From Verrucomicrobiales bacterium (lineage in GTDB: Bacteria; Verrucomicrobiota; Verrucomicrobiia; Limisphaerales; UBA1100), in contig WTHG01000394.1 in assembly GCA_011523245.1 (NCBI GenBank), positions 1 to 7,241 of the forward strand: DNA of 7,241 nt, written 5' to 3'. The first letter of the stretch is position 1. Each line of letters begins with the position of its first letter. Positions 6,316 through 7,241 of the stretch are shown one piece after another. Below the pieces are notes generated by a model. It saw nothing but the letters and a program-made list of their open reading frames with translations, made no database searches and was not told the origin of the DNA. Made by a program: the position numbers and the translations under genes.

Positions 6316-7241
6316 GCGGTAAGGGAAACGACGACTTTCTTACCGGCGGTCTCCTTGTATTGGCCAGTCAGGGTGACGACCTTGCCGACGTTGCGGTCAA
6401 AGCGAAGTCGGTGATTGTTCATGAACGGCACTTGAATACGCAGGTCGCTCTTATCGGACAGACGCAGCAGATAATATTCCTGCTCGCCCTCAATCTCGAT
6501 GCGCAACAGGCCCTTGGCGGTGAGCGTTTTGCCGTCGGCCTTGGTGATCTTCCATGTGCCGTCATCCGGATTGGCGGGCGGAAAATTGGCCGGCTCGGTG
6601 ATGCCCGGTAATAGCCCGGTGGAATCGCCAAGGCTCGTGGCTGAGGCGCCCATGAGTTTCGTCAGCGTCAGCAGCAGATTGGCGTAGGGCTGCGCCGTGG
6701 GATAACGCACGTGCCGGCCCAGCTTCACCTGTCCGCCTCCGCCGCCCGCAAGGATCAAAGGCAGGTCGGTCAGCGAATGATAATCGCCGTGTTTGATGCC
6801 CGAGCCCCAGAGAATCAGCGAGTTGTCGAACACCGTGCCGCTGCCGTCCGGCAACGTCTTGAGTTTCTCGATCAAATACCGCAACTGCGCCGTGTGCCAC
6901 ATGTTGATGCCGTCATACTTCGGCAGCACCTTCTTGTTGCGGACGTGGTGTGACACGTAATGAAATTCCGCATTCACGCCCATGAAATCGTAATGGATAC
7001 GGCTGTTCGTATTGGCGAGCATGCACGAGGCAACGCGCGTGGAGTCGGTCCAGAACGCCAACGCAATCAGGTCCATCATCGCCTTGATACGTTCGCCGAG
7101 ATTGCCCACCGCGAGGGTCGGATCGATCTGCGCCAGCTTCGGATCCGCGGCGGCCGCCTGACCGTTGGCCCGTGCCCGCTCGATGCTTTTCTCCACATCG
7201 CGCAAGGAATCAAAATACTGCTGCAACACCTGCTGATCCTG
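6300..7241 (-). CDS. DUF1552 family protein, N-terminus outside window, with extra C-terminal beta-rich domain
   Basis: The frame stays open to the window edge (4 codons beyond a GTG at 7227-7229), so that GTG is internal and the real start lies outside. Numbering from that GTG, DUF1552 landmarks are Q-Y-F-D-S-L-R-D-V-E (4-13), A-L-A-F-W-T-D-S-T-R-V-A (56-67), F-H-Y-V-S-H-H (89-95), L-I-E-K-L-K (119-124), L-I-L-W-G-S-G (138-144), D-L-P-L-I-L-A-G-G-G-G-G (155-166), G-R-H-V (171-174) and G-D-S-T-G-L-L-P-G (201-209). Members normally finish near that last motif. Here about 100 more residues follow (211-309), opening with D-D-G-T-W and alternating polar and hydrophobic residues, with V-V-T-L-T-G-Q-Y near 284-291, which suggests a small beta-barrel. 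DUF1552 proteins are usually Tat-exported; the signal would lie outside. Function is unknown, but they are repeatedly neighbours of DUF1592-type cytochromes, as here, with a 3-nt gap. Stop is TAG at 6300-6302. Confidence 0.92.
   Translation of the reverse strand, partial: QDQQVLQQYFDSLRDVEKSIERARANGQAAAADPKLAQIDPTLAVGNLGERIKAMMDLIALAFWTDSTRVASCMLANTNSRIHYDFMGVNAEFHYVSHHVRNKKVLPKYDGINMWHTAQLRYLIEKLKTLPDGSGTVFDNSLILWGSGIKHGDYHSLTDLPLILAGGGGGQVKLGRHVRYPTAQPYANLLLTLTKLMGASATSLGDSTGLLPGITEPANFPPANPDDGTWKITKADGKTLTAKGLLRIEIEGEQEYYLLRLSDKSDLRIQVPFMNNHRLRFDRNVGKVVTLTGQYKETAGKKVVVSLTAAKGP

Noticed and set aside
1..7241. Mobile element, phage, CRISPR, defence system, tRNA or rRNA
   Set aside because: No transposase, integrase, spaced repeats, cloverleaf or rRNA-like sequence was seen; the genes are ordinary PVC families in compact arrangement.

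Overview
The window comes from the chromosome of a member of the PVC group, either Planctomycetota or Verrucomicrobiota. The evidence is gene content: DUF1501, DUF1552 and the DUF1587/1595/1592/1588/1585 'planctomycete cytochrome C' architecture are heavily expanded in these phyla, as are secreted PQQ-like beta-propeller proteins that begin with a W-x-Q-F-R-G-P motif. I cannot tell the two phyla apart from this sequence. DNA is GC-rich, Shine-Dalgarno sites are weak or absent, and no rRNA, tRNA, CRISPR, transposase or phage gene is visible.

Layout. The plus strand carries the 3' end of a gene (1-212) whose product tail looks like a carbohydrate-binding (CBM9/DOMON-like) domain. A short intergenic stretch with a tandem octamer repeat follows. 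Next come an aldo/keto reductase (283-1281), a secreted PQQ-type beta-propeller protein with an extra C-terminal domain (1278-2894) that overlaps the reductase stop, and a Tat-exported DUF1501 protein (2953-4323). The minus strand carries an N-terminally truncated DUF1552 protein with an extra C-terminal beta-rich domain (6300-7241), followed after 3 nt by a secreted c-type cytochrome of the DUF1592/DUF1588 family (4320-6296). The two gene sets converge, and their stop codons overlap in the four bases TTAG at 4320-4323. No stretch longer than 300 bases lacks a gene.

How the genes may fit together. DUF1552 plus the DUF1592-type cytochrome is a well-known co-occurring pair in these phyla. DUF1501 is more usually paired with the DUF1549/DUF1553 type of cytochrome, which is absent here. 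Except for the aldo/keto reductase, the products with visible N-termini carry export signals (Sec or Tat), so this looks like an extracytoplasmic module: heme cytochrome, alkaline-phosphatase-fold-like DUF1501 protein, DUF1552 protein and propeller scaffold. The biochemical role of these families is not established. A link to polysaccharide or sugar metabolism is only suggested by the possible carbohydrate-binding tail and the reductase.

The least ordinary points are the appended C-terminal domains on the propeller and DUF1552 proteins, an 18-nt near-perfect palindrome at the DUF1552/cytochrome junction, the overlapping convergent stops, and the octamer repeat.
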